DNA from: Elusimicrobiota bacterium
Lineage (GTDB): Bacteria > Elusimicrobiota > Endomicrobiia > Endomicrobiales > Endomicrobiaceae
Reading direction: 5' to 3'
Length of the DNA: 64,000 bases
Assembly: GCA_017525905.1 (NCBI GenBank)
Contig: JAFXSD010000076.1
Span: 1-64,000, forward strand
The notes beneath the pieces were generated by a model. The model saw only the letters and a list, made by a program, of their open reading frames with translations, was not told the origin of the DNA and made no database searches. Of this stretch, positions 17,825 through 26,401 are shown piece after piece. Position 1 is the stretch's first letter. Every line of letters starts with the position of its first letter. The position numbers were made by a program, and so were the translations under genes.

Positions 17825-18440
17825 ATATTATCTCTTTTGCTATGTTTTCTTTTGCTGCTAATTTTATTTTTTTTGTTTTACCGTCTTTAAAAATAAGTGT
17901 CGGAGCCGAATCTTTTGAAGAAATTGTTTGCGCCCCGTTAGCAACTATCATATCTAAATTCTTTTCTTTCAGTTTTGTTTTTGCATAAGATAAAAGATTT
18001 TTTGTTTCCAATGCAAAACCTACAACGATTTTCCCTTTTTTGTGATTTGAAACATACCTTATAATATCGGGATTTTTTATAAGCTTTAAGTTTATTATAT
18101 CGCTGCCGATATCTTTCTTTTTAATTTTATTTTTTGAAATTTTAATCGGTCTGTAATCGGACACTGCCGCAGCACCGATAAAAATGTCCGCAAATTTTAA
18201 ATTTTGTTTTACTGCGGCCAACATATCTTTTGCACTTATGACAGGTACAACTTTACAATTTTTTGTTTCTTTTATATCGATAACAGAAGGTCCTTTGACA
18301 ACGATAACTTTACATTTGTTTTTCAATGCCTGCTCTGCCAATGCTTTTCCCATTTTACCCGACGAAGCATTTGATATAAATCTCACCGGATCTATATATT
18401 CTCTTGTTGGACCTGAAGTTATAAGTATTGTTATGGACAT
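17784..18440 (-). CDS. coaB: Phosphopantothenate-cysteine ligase (separate CoaB)
   Basis: This 218-residue enzyme joins 4'-phosphopantothenate to cysteine in CoA synthesis. Family motifs are TSGPTREYIDPVRFISNASS (about residues 7-26), GAAAVSDYRP and KIVVGFALETKNLL. In most bacteria this domain is fused to the decarboxylase as CoaBC; here it is a separate gene two bases after coaC. The C-terminal 13 residues are encoded in the overlap with the glycosylase gene. The nucleotide donor (CTP or ATP) cannot be read. Confidence 0.92.
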   Translation of the reverse strand: MSITILITSGPTREYIDPVRFISNASSGKMGKALAEQALKNKCKVIVVKGPSVIDIKETKNCKVVPVISAKDMLAAVKQNLKFADIFIGAAAVSDYRPIKISKNKIKKKDIGSDIINLKLIKNPDIIRYVSNHKKGKIVVGFALETKNLLSYAKTKLKEKNLDMIVANGAQTISSKDSAPTLIFKDGKTKKIKLAAKENIAKEIIYEAIGLLKTLKTC

Positions 18441-18442
18441 TT

Positions 18443-18994
18443 TTATTTTAAATGATTTTTTATTGCTTCCAAAATAGTTTCATTATCGGCAAGACAACCG
18501 TCGCCTACAACTCCGCAGGCAAGGAGTCCCGGTCTTGCATCCACTATTTCATATCCGTAACTTTTTAAGGTTTCGATATTTTTTTCAACGGCTTTATGAT
18601 GATACATATTATGGTTCATTGCCGGACAAACTATAACCTTTGCCGTTGTTGCTATTGCTGTGGATGTAACTAAATTATCCGCCATACCGTTAGCCATTTT
18701 GGCAATAGTGTTTGCCGTAGCAGGAACTATTACATAAACATCGGCCTTTTGTGCAAGTGAAATATGTTCTATTTCAAAATAAGAACTGTCGAACATATCC
18801 ACCACAACTTTATTTTTAGATAACGACTGAAAAGTTAAAGGTGTAATAAATTTTGTTGCCGCTTCCGTCATTACACAAGTAACATTAGCTTCCATTTTGA
18901 TAAGAGATCTTACCAAATCGCAAACCTTGTATATTGCAATTCCGGCACAAATACCTAAAATTACATTTTTACCTTTCAAGTTAGTTTGTTGCAT
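18443..18994 (-). CDS. coaC: Phosphopantothenoylcysteine decarboxylase (separate CoaC)
   Basis: The 183-residue flavoprotein decarboxylates 4'-phosphopantothenoyl-cysteine to phosphopantetheine. The FMN-binding N-terminus is NVILGICAGIAIYK, the catalytic His is H77 in EIEHISLAQKAD, the substrate-recognition motif is PAMNHNMYHH, and LLACGVVGDGCLAD carries the catalytic Cys (about residue 160). The reaction follows CoaB, and the two genes are adjacent. It overlaps the rpoZ stop by 14 bases. Confidence 0.93.
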   Translation of the reverse strand: MQQTNLKGKNVILGICAGIAIYKVCDLVRSLIKMEANVTCVMTEAATKFITPLTFQSLSKNKVVVDMFDSSYFEIEHISLAQKADVYVIVPATANTIAKMANGMADNLVTSTAIATTAKVIVCPAMNHNMYHHKAVEKNIETLKSYGYEIVDARPGLLACGVVGDGCLADNETILEAIKNHLK

Positions 18995-19241
18995 TTTCTT
19001 CCTGTTTCTCTTCTTTTGCAGCTTCTTTCTTCTTAATTATTTCTTCTATTTTTTCATAAGAAGCTTCACCGGACAAAACATCTCTAACTGCCTTATCCAA
19101 AAGTTCGGCTTGAGATAAATTTTTATAACCGTCATCGTTTTTCTTAACTTTTATCCAATCTATTGCAAGTTTGGTAACCTCATATTTTCCTTTACCTGAT
19201 GCAAAAAACAATTCTTCTATAGGTTTTTCTTCATTTGTCAT
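18981..19241 (-). CDS. rpoZ: RNA polymerase omega subunit
   Basis: The 86-residue protein has the omega-type core (KYEVTKLAIDWIKVKKNDDG, then AVRDVLSGEASYEKIEEI) and an acidic/Lys-rich tail. Omega helps assemble and stabilise RNA polymerase. Sequence similarity alone is modest, but the position between gmk and coaC is a widely conserved context. I place the start at 19239-19241 (MTNEEKPIEEL) because GGGGGA lies the right distance upstream; an ATG six codons earlier would place the start inside that site. Confidence 0.82.
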   Translation of the reverse strand: MTNEEKPIEELFFASGKGKYEVTKLAIDWIKVKKNDDGYKNLSQAELLDKAVRDVLSGEASYEKIEEIIKKKEAAKEEKQEENATN

Positions 19242-19843
19242 TTTACTTTTCCCCCACATATATTTTTATTTCTTTTTATAGATAATCTTTCCGCACAAAT
19301 TACGGATTTTGCATTTTCTATACTTTCATCCAACTTATCGTTTAAAATTAAATAATCGTATTTCGGCATATAAGTTAATTCTTTTTTGGCATTTTCTATT
19401 CTTGTTTTTATAACTTCCATTGAGTCTTTATTTCTCTTTATAAGTCTTTGCTTTAATATTTTTAAAGTAGGTGTTGTTATAAATATCATTAAAGCATTTT
19501 TATATTGTTTTTTTATCTTAACGGCACCTTGAACATCTATATCAAGCAAAATGTCTTTCCCTTTGTTTATTGTTTGCTCCAAAACTTTTTTTGATGTTCC
19601 GTAAAAATGGTTATGAACTTTCGCCCATTCAACAAACACATTCTTTTTAACCATTTCTTTAAACTTTTTATCATCGACAAAATAATATTCCACACCGTTT
19701 TTTTCGCCTTCCCGGGGTTGTCTTGTAGTTGTAGAAACGGAATAGACAATATTCTTGTCTTCTTTTATCAATGCGTCACAAATACTTGTTTTACCCGCAC
19801 CTGAAGGAGCAGAAACTATAATAATCATTCCTTTCTTTTTCAT
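19238..19843 (-). CDS. gmk: Guanylate kinase
   Basis: The 201-residue kinase phosphorylates GMP to GDP. The P-loop is SAPSGAGKTS (about residues 11-20). STTTRQPREGEKNGVEYYFV is the GMP-binding segment, and LLDIDVQGAVKIKKQ follows. The start is the ATG at 19841-19843 (MKKKGMIII); the open frame upstream encodes an unrelated cysteine-rich lead. It is the first gene of the run to priA, with a four-base overlap into rpoZ. Length is normal. Confidence 0.95.
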   Translation of the reverse strand: MKKKGMIIIVSAPSGAGKTSICDALIKEDKNIVYSVSTTTRQPREGEKNGVEYYFVDDKKFKEMVKKNVFVEWAKVHNHFYGTSKKVLEQTINKGKDILLDIDVQGAVKIKKQYKNALMIFITTPTLKILKQRLIKRNKDSMEVIKTRIENAKKELTYMPKYDYLILNDKLDESIENAKSVICAERLSIKRNKNICGGKVK

Positions 19844-19890
19844 AATCTTATATTTTATTAAAAAACAAACAAAAAGGCAACGATAAAACG

Positions 19891-20016
19891 GCAATTTATA
19901 ATTTACAATTTATAATTTATAATTAACGACGGAACGGCAACGGCGAACAACAGAGGTATGGATGTATAGAGGGATAGAGGTATAGAAAGGACAACGGAAA
20001 CGGCAATTTATAATTA
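19891..20016. repeat. Composite intergenic repeat, gmk-mscL gap
   Basis: AATTTATAATTTACAATTTATAATT (19892-19925) is followed by GGTATGGATGTATAGAGGGA-type purine-rich strings (about 19953-19987) and a second AATTTATAATTA arm (about 20004-20015). ACGGCAACGGC-like triplets are interspersed. These are the same modules as at 302, 4886 and 37130. Confidence 0.8.
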
Positions 20017-20023
20017 AACATAA

Positions 20024-20060
20024 ATAAAAAAAGCCGAGCAGAAAAATCTGTTCGGCTTTT
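20024..20060 (-). terminator. Terminator of mscL
   Basis: AAAAGCCGA-ACAGA-TTTT-TCTGC-TCGGCTTTTTTT on the minus strand is a 10-bp GC-containing stem with a long T run. It begins 17 bases after the mscL stop and works in the other direction less well. Confidence 0.85.
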
Positions 20061-20076
20061 GTATATTTTGTCTGTA

Positions 20077-20538
20077 TTACTTTATATCTGATGTACAATG
20101 CGGGCACTTTGTTGCTTTTATGTTTATTTCGGAAAAGCAATGCGGACATTGTTTTGTTGTAGGTGCTGCAGGTGCAGGTGCCGGTTCTTCTCTCATTTTG
20201 TTAATAGATTTTATTACCAAGAATATTGCAAAAGCTACTATCAAGAAAGAAATTATGCTGTTAATAAAAAAACCCAAATTCATCGTTACTGCTCCGGCTG
20301 CTTTAGCGGCTTCCAAAGAAGAATAAGGTGCTGCTGTTTCTGCTCCTTCTCTTAAAACAATAAACCAATTTGTAAAATCAATGTCGCCCAACAAAAGACT
20401 GATAGGAGGCATTATAATATCTGCAACCAAAGAGTTAACTATCTTTGTGAATGCAGCTCCGATAATGATACCTACTGCCATATCCATAACATTTCCTTTT
20501 GCTATGAATTTTTTAAACTCACCAAAAAAGTTTTTCAT
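20077..20538 (-). CDS. mscL: Large-conductance mechanosensitive channel MscL with a zinc-ribbon tail
   Basis: The 153-residue protein opens under membrane tension to release solutes on osmotic downshock. The N-terminal amphipathic helix ([20 protein letters not shown]) leads into TM1 ([20 protein letters not shown]). A periplasmic loop and TM2 (about residues 85-108) follow. After a proline-rich linker ([11 protein letters not shown]) the cytoplasmic end carries CPHC-CPHC, a small zinc ribbon that replaces the usual helical bundle tail. The start with AAGGAGAAAGG is preferred over an upstream start. Confidence 0.93.
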   Translation of the reverse strand: MKNFFGEFKKFIAKGNVMDMAVGIIIGAAFTKIVNSLVADIIMPPISLLLGDIDFTNWFIVLREGAETAAPYSSLEAAKAAGAVTMNLGFFINSIISFLIVAFAIFLVIKSINKMREEPAPAPAAPTTKQCPHCFSEINIKATKCPHCTSDIK

Positions 20539-20693
20539 TCCTTTCTCCTTTTTAATTTTATTATAATCTCGCAAGTAGTATACAAAATAAAAAATCTTAA
20601 AGCAACGACAATACAACATACCAACTTCATTAACAAAATATCATAATAATTTAATATAGTCTCATATACTTTGATTTTGATGCAGAACAATGA

Positions 20694-21992
20694 CTATTTG
20701 ATAAAATCTTTTGCTCTTAATTGTTTATGAAAAGTTATTGCGAATCTGTGGGCTTCGTCTCTTATTGCCTGTAACACTCTTAATCCCAAAGAATTTCTCG
20801 GCAATTTTATTGATTTTTGTTTTCCCACCATAAAAATTTCTTCTTCTTGTTTTGCAAGAGAAATCATAGGGATGTAAATTCCTATTTCATCGAGTGCGGA
20901 TTGTGCATAAGCAAGTTGTATTTTTCCCCCGTCGATAACAATCAAATCGGGAAATTGTTCGTTTCTTCTTATAATGCCGGAATATCTTCTAAAAACCGCC
21001 TCTTTTATCATTGCAAAATCGTTTATTTGATGAACGGTTTTTATTTTGAATTTTCTGTATCCGGCTTTATTCGGTTTTGCATTTACAAACTGAACCATTG
21101 AAGCGACAGGATTTGTTCCTGAAGTATTTGAAATATCGAAACATTCCATAACGGCAGGCAACTTATGAAGTTTTAAAACTTCTCTTAATTCCTGCAAAGA
21201 ATCCGTTTTTGAAACATATTGATTAATGTCTTCTATACTTATTTCTCTTATGGCAACTCTTTGACTCATGGCTTTTATTGCAAAAAGTCTGTCTCTTACT
21301 TCTTTTGCTTTTTCAAATTCGTGTTTACTGCTGAGTTCCAACATTTCTTTTTGCCAACTGTCAGCCAATTTTTTTAATTTGCCGCTGAAAAAAGTTTCCA
21401 CTTCTTTTAAATTGTTTTTATAATCCGCAGAAGAAATTTTCCCCATACACGGACCGAAACACAAACCCGTATGATAATATAAACAAGATTTTACTTTTTC
21501 CAATTTAGGCAATTCTTTTTCGGAAAAAATTATTTTGCACGGTCTTATTTTAAAAACTTTATTTAACCACGGTATAAGTTTTTTAATATATGTTAATTGA
21601 GGATACGGACCAAAATATAAAGATCCGTCTTTTATTAATTTTCTTGTCATTACAAGTCTCGGAAAATCTTCGGATATTGTTAATTTTATGTAAGGATAAG
21701 ATTTATCATCTTTCCACATTGCATTAAAGTAAGGTTGAACCTTTTTTATAAGTTGTTGTTCGACAAGAAACGCCTCTCTTTCCGACGAGCACAATATATA
21801 ATTTATTGTTTTCATTGCACTTATTATGGAAAAAGCTTTACTGTCGGTATCGGAATGAAAATAAGAAGATATCCTGTTTTTTAAATCTTTGGCTTTTCCT
21901 ATGTATATAATATTTGCAGCGGAATCCCGCATTATATATACACCTGGAAGATGAGGAATATTTACGGTATAATCATTAATTTGTTTTTGCAT
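20694..21992 (-). CDS. uvrC: Excinuclease subunit UvrC, C-terminally short
   Basis: The 432-residue protein makes the incisions of nucleotide excision repair. The GIY-YIG nuclease (GVYIMRDSAANIIYIGKAKD, residues 17-36) does the 3' cut. A cysteine region (CLYYHTGLCFGPC), a UvrB-binding segment (about 215-250) and an RNase H-like domain follow, with MECFDISNTSG, VIDGGKIQL and RDEAHRFAITFHK carrying the 5' catalytic residues. Typical UvrC proteins are about 600 residues and end in a tandem helix-hairpin-helix. That domain is absent and not visible in any frame downstream. It overlaps murJ by 17 bases. Confidence 0.93.
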   Translation of the reverse strand: MQKQINDYTVNIPHLPGVYIMRDSAANIIYIGKAKDLKNRISSYFHSDTDSKAFSIISAMKTINYILCSSEREAFLVEQQLIKKVQPYFNAMWKDDKSYPYIKLTISEDFPRLVMTRKLIKDGSLYFGPYPQLTYIKKLIPWLNKVFKIRPCKIIFSEKELPKLEKVKSCLYYHTGLCFGPCMGKISSADYKNNLKEVETFFSGKLKKLADSWQKEMLELSSKHEFEKAKEVRDRLFAIKAMSQRVAIREISIEDINQYVSKTDSLQELREVLKLHKLPAVMECFDISNTSGTNPVASMVQFVNAKPNKAGYRKFKIKTVHQINDFAMIKEAVFRRYSGIIRRNEQFPDLIVIDGGKIQLAYAQSALDEIGIYIPMISLAKQEEEIFMVGKQKSIKLPRNSLGLRVLQAIRDEAHRFAITFHKQLRAKDFIK

Positions 21993-23535
21993 TTCTCTTT
22001 TTGTTTATGATTGATAATATTTGTTCCATCTCTTGAGATTTTAATATTTTCAGTAAAATAATAAAAGCGATTATCGAACAAAATATGGAAATTATTAATG
22101 TAAATATCATGGGTAAAAATTTTATTTTCATTATTTCGTATGCTATTATACCCATAATACCGGATGCTATCAATGCTTTTATTGAAGAAACTATTATTTT
22201 TCTTGTTCCTATTTTTCCTATTTTTTGTGTAAGTTTATAAAATAACATAAAAACATTCATATATGCACAAGCAGATGTTGCAAGAGCAAGCCCTCCGACA
22301 CCTAACGGTTTCATTAAAGCAATACATAATATTACATGAAAAATCATAACTATAAAAGCTATTTTTACTGGAGTTTTTGTATCCTGAAAAGAAAAGAATG
22401 TGTTTGCAAAAATTTTTGTTATGGCAAATGCAGGAAGCCCCAACACATAATAAAATAATGCTTTATTTGTAAGAAGAGAAGCAAAGATATCAAATTTTCC
22501 TCTCTCAAATAAAATTTGTATTATCGGTAATCCTAAAGCCATAAGCCCTATAGTTGCCGGAAGTAAAGCAATTACCGATATTCTTATTGAAAAATTTAAT
22601 GTTTCTTTCAGTTCGGTAATATCTTTCGTGGCAACTGATTTCGACATCATAGGTAATGAAACCGTTGCAAGTGCAAGGCCGAATATTGCAAGCGGTAACT
22701 GCATTAATCTGCTTGAATAATAAAGTGCCGTAATTGAACCGTTTCCCAAAAACGAAGCACATATCGTATCTACAAATGTGTTTATCTGGTCTACGGAAAT
22801 TCCTATTATTGAAGGTATCATTAAAAGGCCTATCTTTTTGATTCCGGGATGATTAAAATTAAAATCAAACTTTAAATTCCAGCCTAAATTCTTTAATGTA
22901 GGATACTGCATAAGGAAATGTCCCAATCCGCCGAAAATAACACTTATTGCAAGACCTTTTATTTGGTTTCCGGGCGATAATAAAGGTGCTAAAGCCAATA
23001 TATATATGATTTCGGCAAAACTTAAATTAGCAGGAGCTATTGCCGGAATAAAGAAAGAATTCAATGTATTTAATAAAGCCGAAAGCATTGCCGCCAAACA
23101 TATGAATAACAGAAAAGGAAACATCAGTCTTGTAAGTTCTATTGTAAGTTGTAATTTTTCAGGATCCGAAGTAAAACCGTAAGCAATTATTTTTACAAGC
23201 AGCGGTGAAAAAAATATTCCCAATATTGTTATGACACACAATATCGTAAATAATACGGTAAAGACAACATTTATTAACTTTTGAGTTTCTGATTTTGTTT
23301 TTGTATGAAGATATTCCGAAAATACGGGTATGAATGCTACGGAAAAAGAACCTTCCCCCAACATTCTTCTTAAAAGATTGGGAATTCTAAATGCCGCATA
23401 AAAAGCATCGGCAAACATTCCCGCACCGAACATATAAGCAACAAGCATATCTCTTATATATCCGAATACTCTTGATATGGTTGTTCCGGCACTTACGCTG
23501 CCGGCAGATTTTACGATTTTTTTTATTTCAATCAT
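21976..23535 (-). CDS. murJ: Lipid II flippase MurJ (MviN)
   Basis: The 519-residue MOP-superfamily membrane protein has about 14 helices and moves lipid II across the inner membrane for peptidoglycan assembly. The signature near the N-terminus is VSRVFGYIRDMLVAYMFGAG, followed by FRIPNLLRRMLGEGSFSVAF with the conserved arginines. GNGSITALYYSSRLMQLPLA and FERGKFD also match MurJ. It is downstream of rpsT beyond a terminator hairpin, and upstream of uvrC with overlap. Length is normal. Confidence 0.94.
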   Translation of the reverse strand: MIEIKKIVKSAGSVSAGTTISRVFGYIRDMLVAYMFGAGMFADAFYAAFRIPNLLRRMLGEGSFSVAFIPVFSEYLHTKTKSETQKLINVVFTVLFTILCVITILGIFFSPLLVKIIAYGFTSDPEKLQLTIELTRLMFPFLLFICLAAMLSALLNTLNSFFIPAIAPANLSFAEIIYILALAPLLSPGNQIKGLAISVIFGGLGHFLMQYPTLKNLGWNLKFDFNFNHPGIKKIGLLMIPSIIGISVDQINTFVDTICASFLGNGSITALYYSSRLMQLPLAIFGLALATVSLPMMSKSVATKDITELKETLNFSIRISVIALLPATIGLMALGLPIIQILFERGKFDIFASLLTNKALFYYVLGLPAFAITKIFANTFFSFQDTKTPVKIAFIVMIFHVILCIALMKPLGVGGLALATSACAYMNVFMLFYKLTQKIGKIGTRKIIVSSIKALIASGIMGIIAYEIMKIKFLPMIFTLIISIFCSIIAFIILLKILKSQEMEQILSIINKKRNAKTN

Positions 23536-23544
23536 TTTCCTGCA

Positions 23545-23580
23545 AATAAAAAAAGCCGATACTTTTAAATATCGGCTTTA
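23545..23580 (-). terminator. Terminator between rpsT and murJ
   Basis: AAAGCCGATA / TATCGGCTTT hairpin with an AT-rich loop lies 18 bases after the rpsT stop. A T7 run follows on the minus strand. Read-through would be needed for rpsT-driven murJ expression, as no separate promoter is evident. Confidence 0.85.
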
Positions 23581-23595
23581 AAATTCATTTTTTTA

Positions 23596-23877
23596 TCATT
23601 TAGACATAGCAGCAACTTTTTTAGACAATCTTGCTTTTTGGTTGGCTGCCGCATTTTTATGAATAACATTTTTCTTCTTTGCTTTATCCCATTCCGAGAA
23701 AGCAACTTTGAGAGCTGCATTTGCCGCTTCAACATCTTTAGCTTTTACTGCAGCTTCAACTTTTTTAGATAATGTTCTTATTTTACTTTTCATTGCTGCA
23801 TTTCTTGCTGTTCTTTTTTCTGTTTTTCTTGCTTCTTTAAGAGCAGAAGTATGTCTTCCTGTTTTTAACTTTGCCAT
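23596..23877 (-). CDS. rpsT: 30S ribosomal protein S20
   Basis: The 93-residue, Lys/Ala-rich three-helix protein binds 16S rRNA in the small subunit. TEKRTARNAAMKSKIRTLSK and the C-terminal VIHKNAAANQKARLSKKVAA are S20 signatures. It has a strong GGAGGAAT site, a consensus promoter at 23924-23952 and a terminator right behind, so it is mainly monocistronic. Confidence 0.96.
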   Translation of the reverse strand: MAKLKTGRHTSALKEARKTEKRTARNAAMKSKIRTLSKKVEAAVKAKDVEAANAALKVAFSEWDKAKKKNVIHKNAAANQKARLSKKVAAMSK

Positions 23878-23923
23878 TATATTCCTCCAAAATTCATTAC
23901 AAATTTTACATTTAAGATTATTT

Positions 23924-23952
23924 ATTTTACATTTTTATTTTAGTATCGTCAA
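23924..23952 (-). promoter_or_regulatory. Promoter of rpsT
   Basis: On the minus strand TTGACG (23947-23952) and TAAAAT (23924-23929) are separated by exactly 17 bases. The leader to the rpsT ATG is about 40 bases. Confidence 0.7.
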
Positions 23953-24034
23953 GTAAGTAAATCTTGACTGCACCCGTATGAAAAGTTCTTCTGCTTTTTG
24001 ATTTTACAACGATATTTTAATATTCCTGTTTTTT

Positions 24035-25021
24035 TTATTTTGTTGTCTTTTTACGGAATATTAATCTGTAAATTGCACTTGCCAAATTAAAGTTAATACA
24101 ACTTAGAAGTAAAAAACATTTTTGTTTAACAGCGTTATTTCCAAACAAATAATAACCTAAATTTTTTCTTGCATACTTCAATAAGATTTTTAAACTTTCT
24201 TCATTTTGTATCGGGTTTTCTTTTGCTATCCAAGATAAAAAAGTTATAACCCAATTTATTTGTCTTATTTTGTATTTTTGATATCCTATTTGCAATTTAT
24301 TTTCACTGCAATATTTAACTAACTTATCATAAAATTCTATATATTTTAAGTATTCTTTCTTGAAAAATTGTCGTCTTGTAACACTGTTTGCATTGTAGTA
24401 ATAATAATATTTAGCATCCTTACAAAAAGCAATTTTTTTTGCTTCAAAAAAAGATTCAATAACAAATAAATAATCTTCGCCAAATGACAATTTTTCATCG
24501 AAACGAATATTGCCTATTATTTTTTTACTGTATAATTTATTCCATAAATTGCCGCTGTGGCCTCTTTTTGTATTTAGTATTTCATTAACAGACAGAACTT
24601 CATTTACCGTATTATCCGAACAAGGAATATATTTTTTTTCTTTTTTATTAAATACAAAATAATCGCAACATGCAATTTCCACTTTGTTTTCTATTAACAA
24701 ATTGTACAAAACCTCATACATATCTTCTTCAATATAATCATCACTGTCAATAAAACCTATGTAATTACCTTTTGCAATTTTTAATCCTTCGTTTCTCGCA
24801 GAAGATACTCCGGAATTTTGTTTATGTATTGTTTTTATTCTGTTATCTTTTAATGCATACCCGTCACAAATTTTTCCGCTGTTATCCGTAGAACCGTCGT
24901 CTACAAGTATTATTTCCAAATTTTTATATGTTTGATTAATAACACTGTCAACACAATGTTTTAAATATTGTTCAACGTTGTATACCGGTATTATTACACT
25001 GATTAAATCTTTTTTTTCCAT
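24035..25021 (-). CDS. Glycosyltransferase family 2
   Basis: The 328-residue GT-A enzyme has the nucleotide-sugar site VSVIIPVYN-like start (ISVIIPVYNVEQYLKHCVDS), LVDDGSTDNSG and the DSDD metal motif (GFIDSDDYIEEDM, about residue 92-104). GVSSARNEGL is typical of capsule and lipopolysaccharide transferases. The C-terminal half carries basic and aromatic residues that could hold it at the membrane. It is the last gene of the glycan cluster. Donor and acceptor sugars are unknown. Confidence 0.9.
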   Translation of the reverse strand: MEKKDLISVIIPVYNVEQYLKHCVDSVINQTYKNLEIILVDDGSTDNSGKICDGYALKDNRIKTIHKQNSGVSSARNEGLKIAKGNYIGFIDSDDYIEEDMYEVLYNLLIENKVEIACCDYFVFNKKEKKYIPCSDNTVNEVLSVNEILNTKRGHSGNLWNKLYSKKIIGNIRFDEKLSFGEDYLFVIESFFEAKKIAFCKDAKYYYYYNANSVTRRQFFKKEYLKYIEFYDKLVKYCSENKLQIGYQKYKIRQINWVITFLSWIAKENPIQNEESLKILLKYARKNLGYYLFGNNAVKQKCFLLLSCINFNLASAIYRLIFRKKTTK

Positions 25022-25033
25022 TTTATTTTTATC

Positions 25034-26386
25034 TTAATTCCTCTTAACATCAATAACCTGCCCCGTTAAATTTGAAAGCAAAGTTTTTAATGATGCTTCC
25101 GCTACTTTTTCAGGTTGTAACAAACTGCCATCAGGTTCTTTTCCGAAAGCCTTAAATCTCATAGGAGTTGCCGTTCTTTCAGGATTTATTACATTTATTC
25201 TTATATTTTCACTATATAATTCTTCCGCTAATGCCTGAACTAAATTTACTATTCCGGCTTTTGTTGATGAATATGTTGAATATAATGCTCTTCCTCTTGT
25301 ATAACTGCTTGAAGCATATAGCTGCATTGAACCCTTTGATTGTTTTATATACGGTATTGCCGCTTTTACCACATTTATTGAACCGATATAATTTACACTG
25401 ATATCTTTCTGTATATCTTCTATTTCTCTTTCAACAAGTTTCCCCATACTTAATATTCCTGCGGAATTTATTACATAATCAATTATTTTTTCTTTATCAA
25501 AAATTTGTTTTAAATATTTTTCCACTTGATTATATTTTGTAATATCACAATCACTTCTTAACGATGGTGTATAAACTTTTGCATTATATTTTTTTGCAAG
25601 GTTAGCCGTTGCTTCCCCTATTCCGCTTGTTCCGCCGAATATTACTATTACTTTATCTTTTAGTTTTTCCAATTCCATGTTGTTAGGATATAAATTACTT
25701 CTTATTTGAAACAATTTATCTGCCATAAATATATCACTGGGATAAGTTACTTTTATATTTTCCGTATCACCTTCAACAACAAAAACTTTCCCTAAATTGT
25801 ATTTAACTATTAAACCGCAATCATCCGTAAAATTTTTATCATTTTTTGAAAGTTCATGTGCCTTTTTTATTAATGACAGTTTAAAACATTGCGGTGTTTG
25901 ACCTCTTCTTAACATTGATCTGTCGGGAATATTTTCAATAATGTTATCCTTTATTTTTATAATTGTATCCGCAGACGGTATTGCCACATCTATCGCATCG
26001 TACTTTTCTAAAGCTTTAACACAATCATCTATTATTCTTTGTGTTAAAAAAGGTCTTGCGCAATCGTGTATAATTACATTTGCTTGTTCTTCTTCTATTG
26101 AACTGATACCTATATAAGAACTTTCTTTTCTTGTTTCTCCGCCGTTTAATATTTTTGAAACCTTTTTATAATTATTTTTCAGTAAAATATCTTCGGCTTT
26201 AAGTCTGTATTCCGGTGTTATAACAATAATTGTTTCATCAATATTCGAAGATTTTTCAAAAATTTCAATTGTGTGTTCCAATATTGTTTTACCTGCAATT
26301 TTTATAAATTGTTTCGGTATATCCGCTCCGTATCTGCTGCCTGTTCCCGATGCTAATATTATTCCATAGTTTTTCAGTTTATTCAT
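25034..26386 (-). CDS. Bifunctional CDP-ribitol synthase (cytidylyltransferase-reductase fusion, Bcs1-like)
   Basis: The 450-residue fusion has an IspD-like cytidylyltransferase domain (ASGTGSRYGADIPKQF near the start, IIHDCARPF about residue 108, to about 230). A short-chain dehydrogenase follows (FGGTSGIGEATA about 249, catalytic YSTYSSTK about 375). The order and the C-terminal NPERTATPMRFKAFG stretch match Haemophilus Bcs1/Acs1, which reduces ribulose-5-phosphate to ribitol-5-phosphate and activates it to CDP-ribitol. A separate true IspD gene exists at 34820-35497, so this copy is not for isoprenoids. It should feed the adjacent LicD and CDP-polyol transferase. Confidence 0.9.
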   Translation of the reverse strand: MNKLKNYGIILASGTGSRYGADIPKQFIKIAGKTILEHTIEIFEKSSNIDETIIVITPEYRLKAEDILLKNNYKKVSKILNGGETRKESSYIGISSIEEEQANVIIHDCARPFLTQRIIDDCVKALEKYDAIDVAIPSADTIIKIKDNIIENIPDRSMLRRGQTPQCFKLSLIKKAHELSKNDKNFTDDCGLIVKYNLGKVFVVEGDTENIKVTYPSDIFMADKLFQIRSNLYPNNMELEKLKDKVIVIFGGTSGIGEATANLAKKYNAKVYTPSLRSDCDITKYNQVEKYLKQIFDKEKIIDYVINSAGILSMGKLVEREIEDIQKDISVNYIGSINVVKAAIPYIKQSKGSMQLYASSSYTRGRALYSTYSSTKAGIVNLVQALAEELYSENIRINVINPERTATPMRFKAFGKEPDGSLLQPEKVAEASLKTLLSNLTGQVIDVKRN

Positions 26387-26401
26387 TCTTATACTCCGAA
26401 A

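Noticed and set aside
20600-20693. Lost C-terminal domain of UvrC through a frameshift
   Set aside because: No helix-hairpin-helix-like translation is visible in any frame after the stop, so a true short form is preferred.
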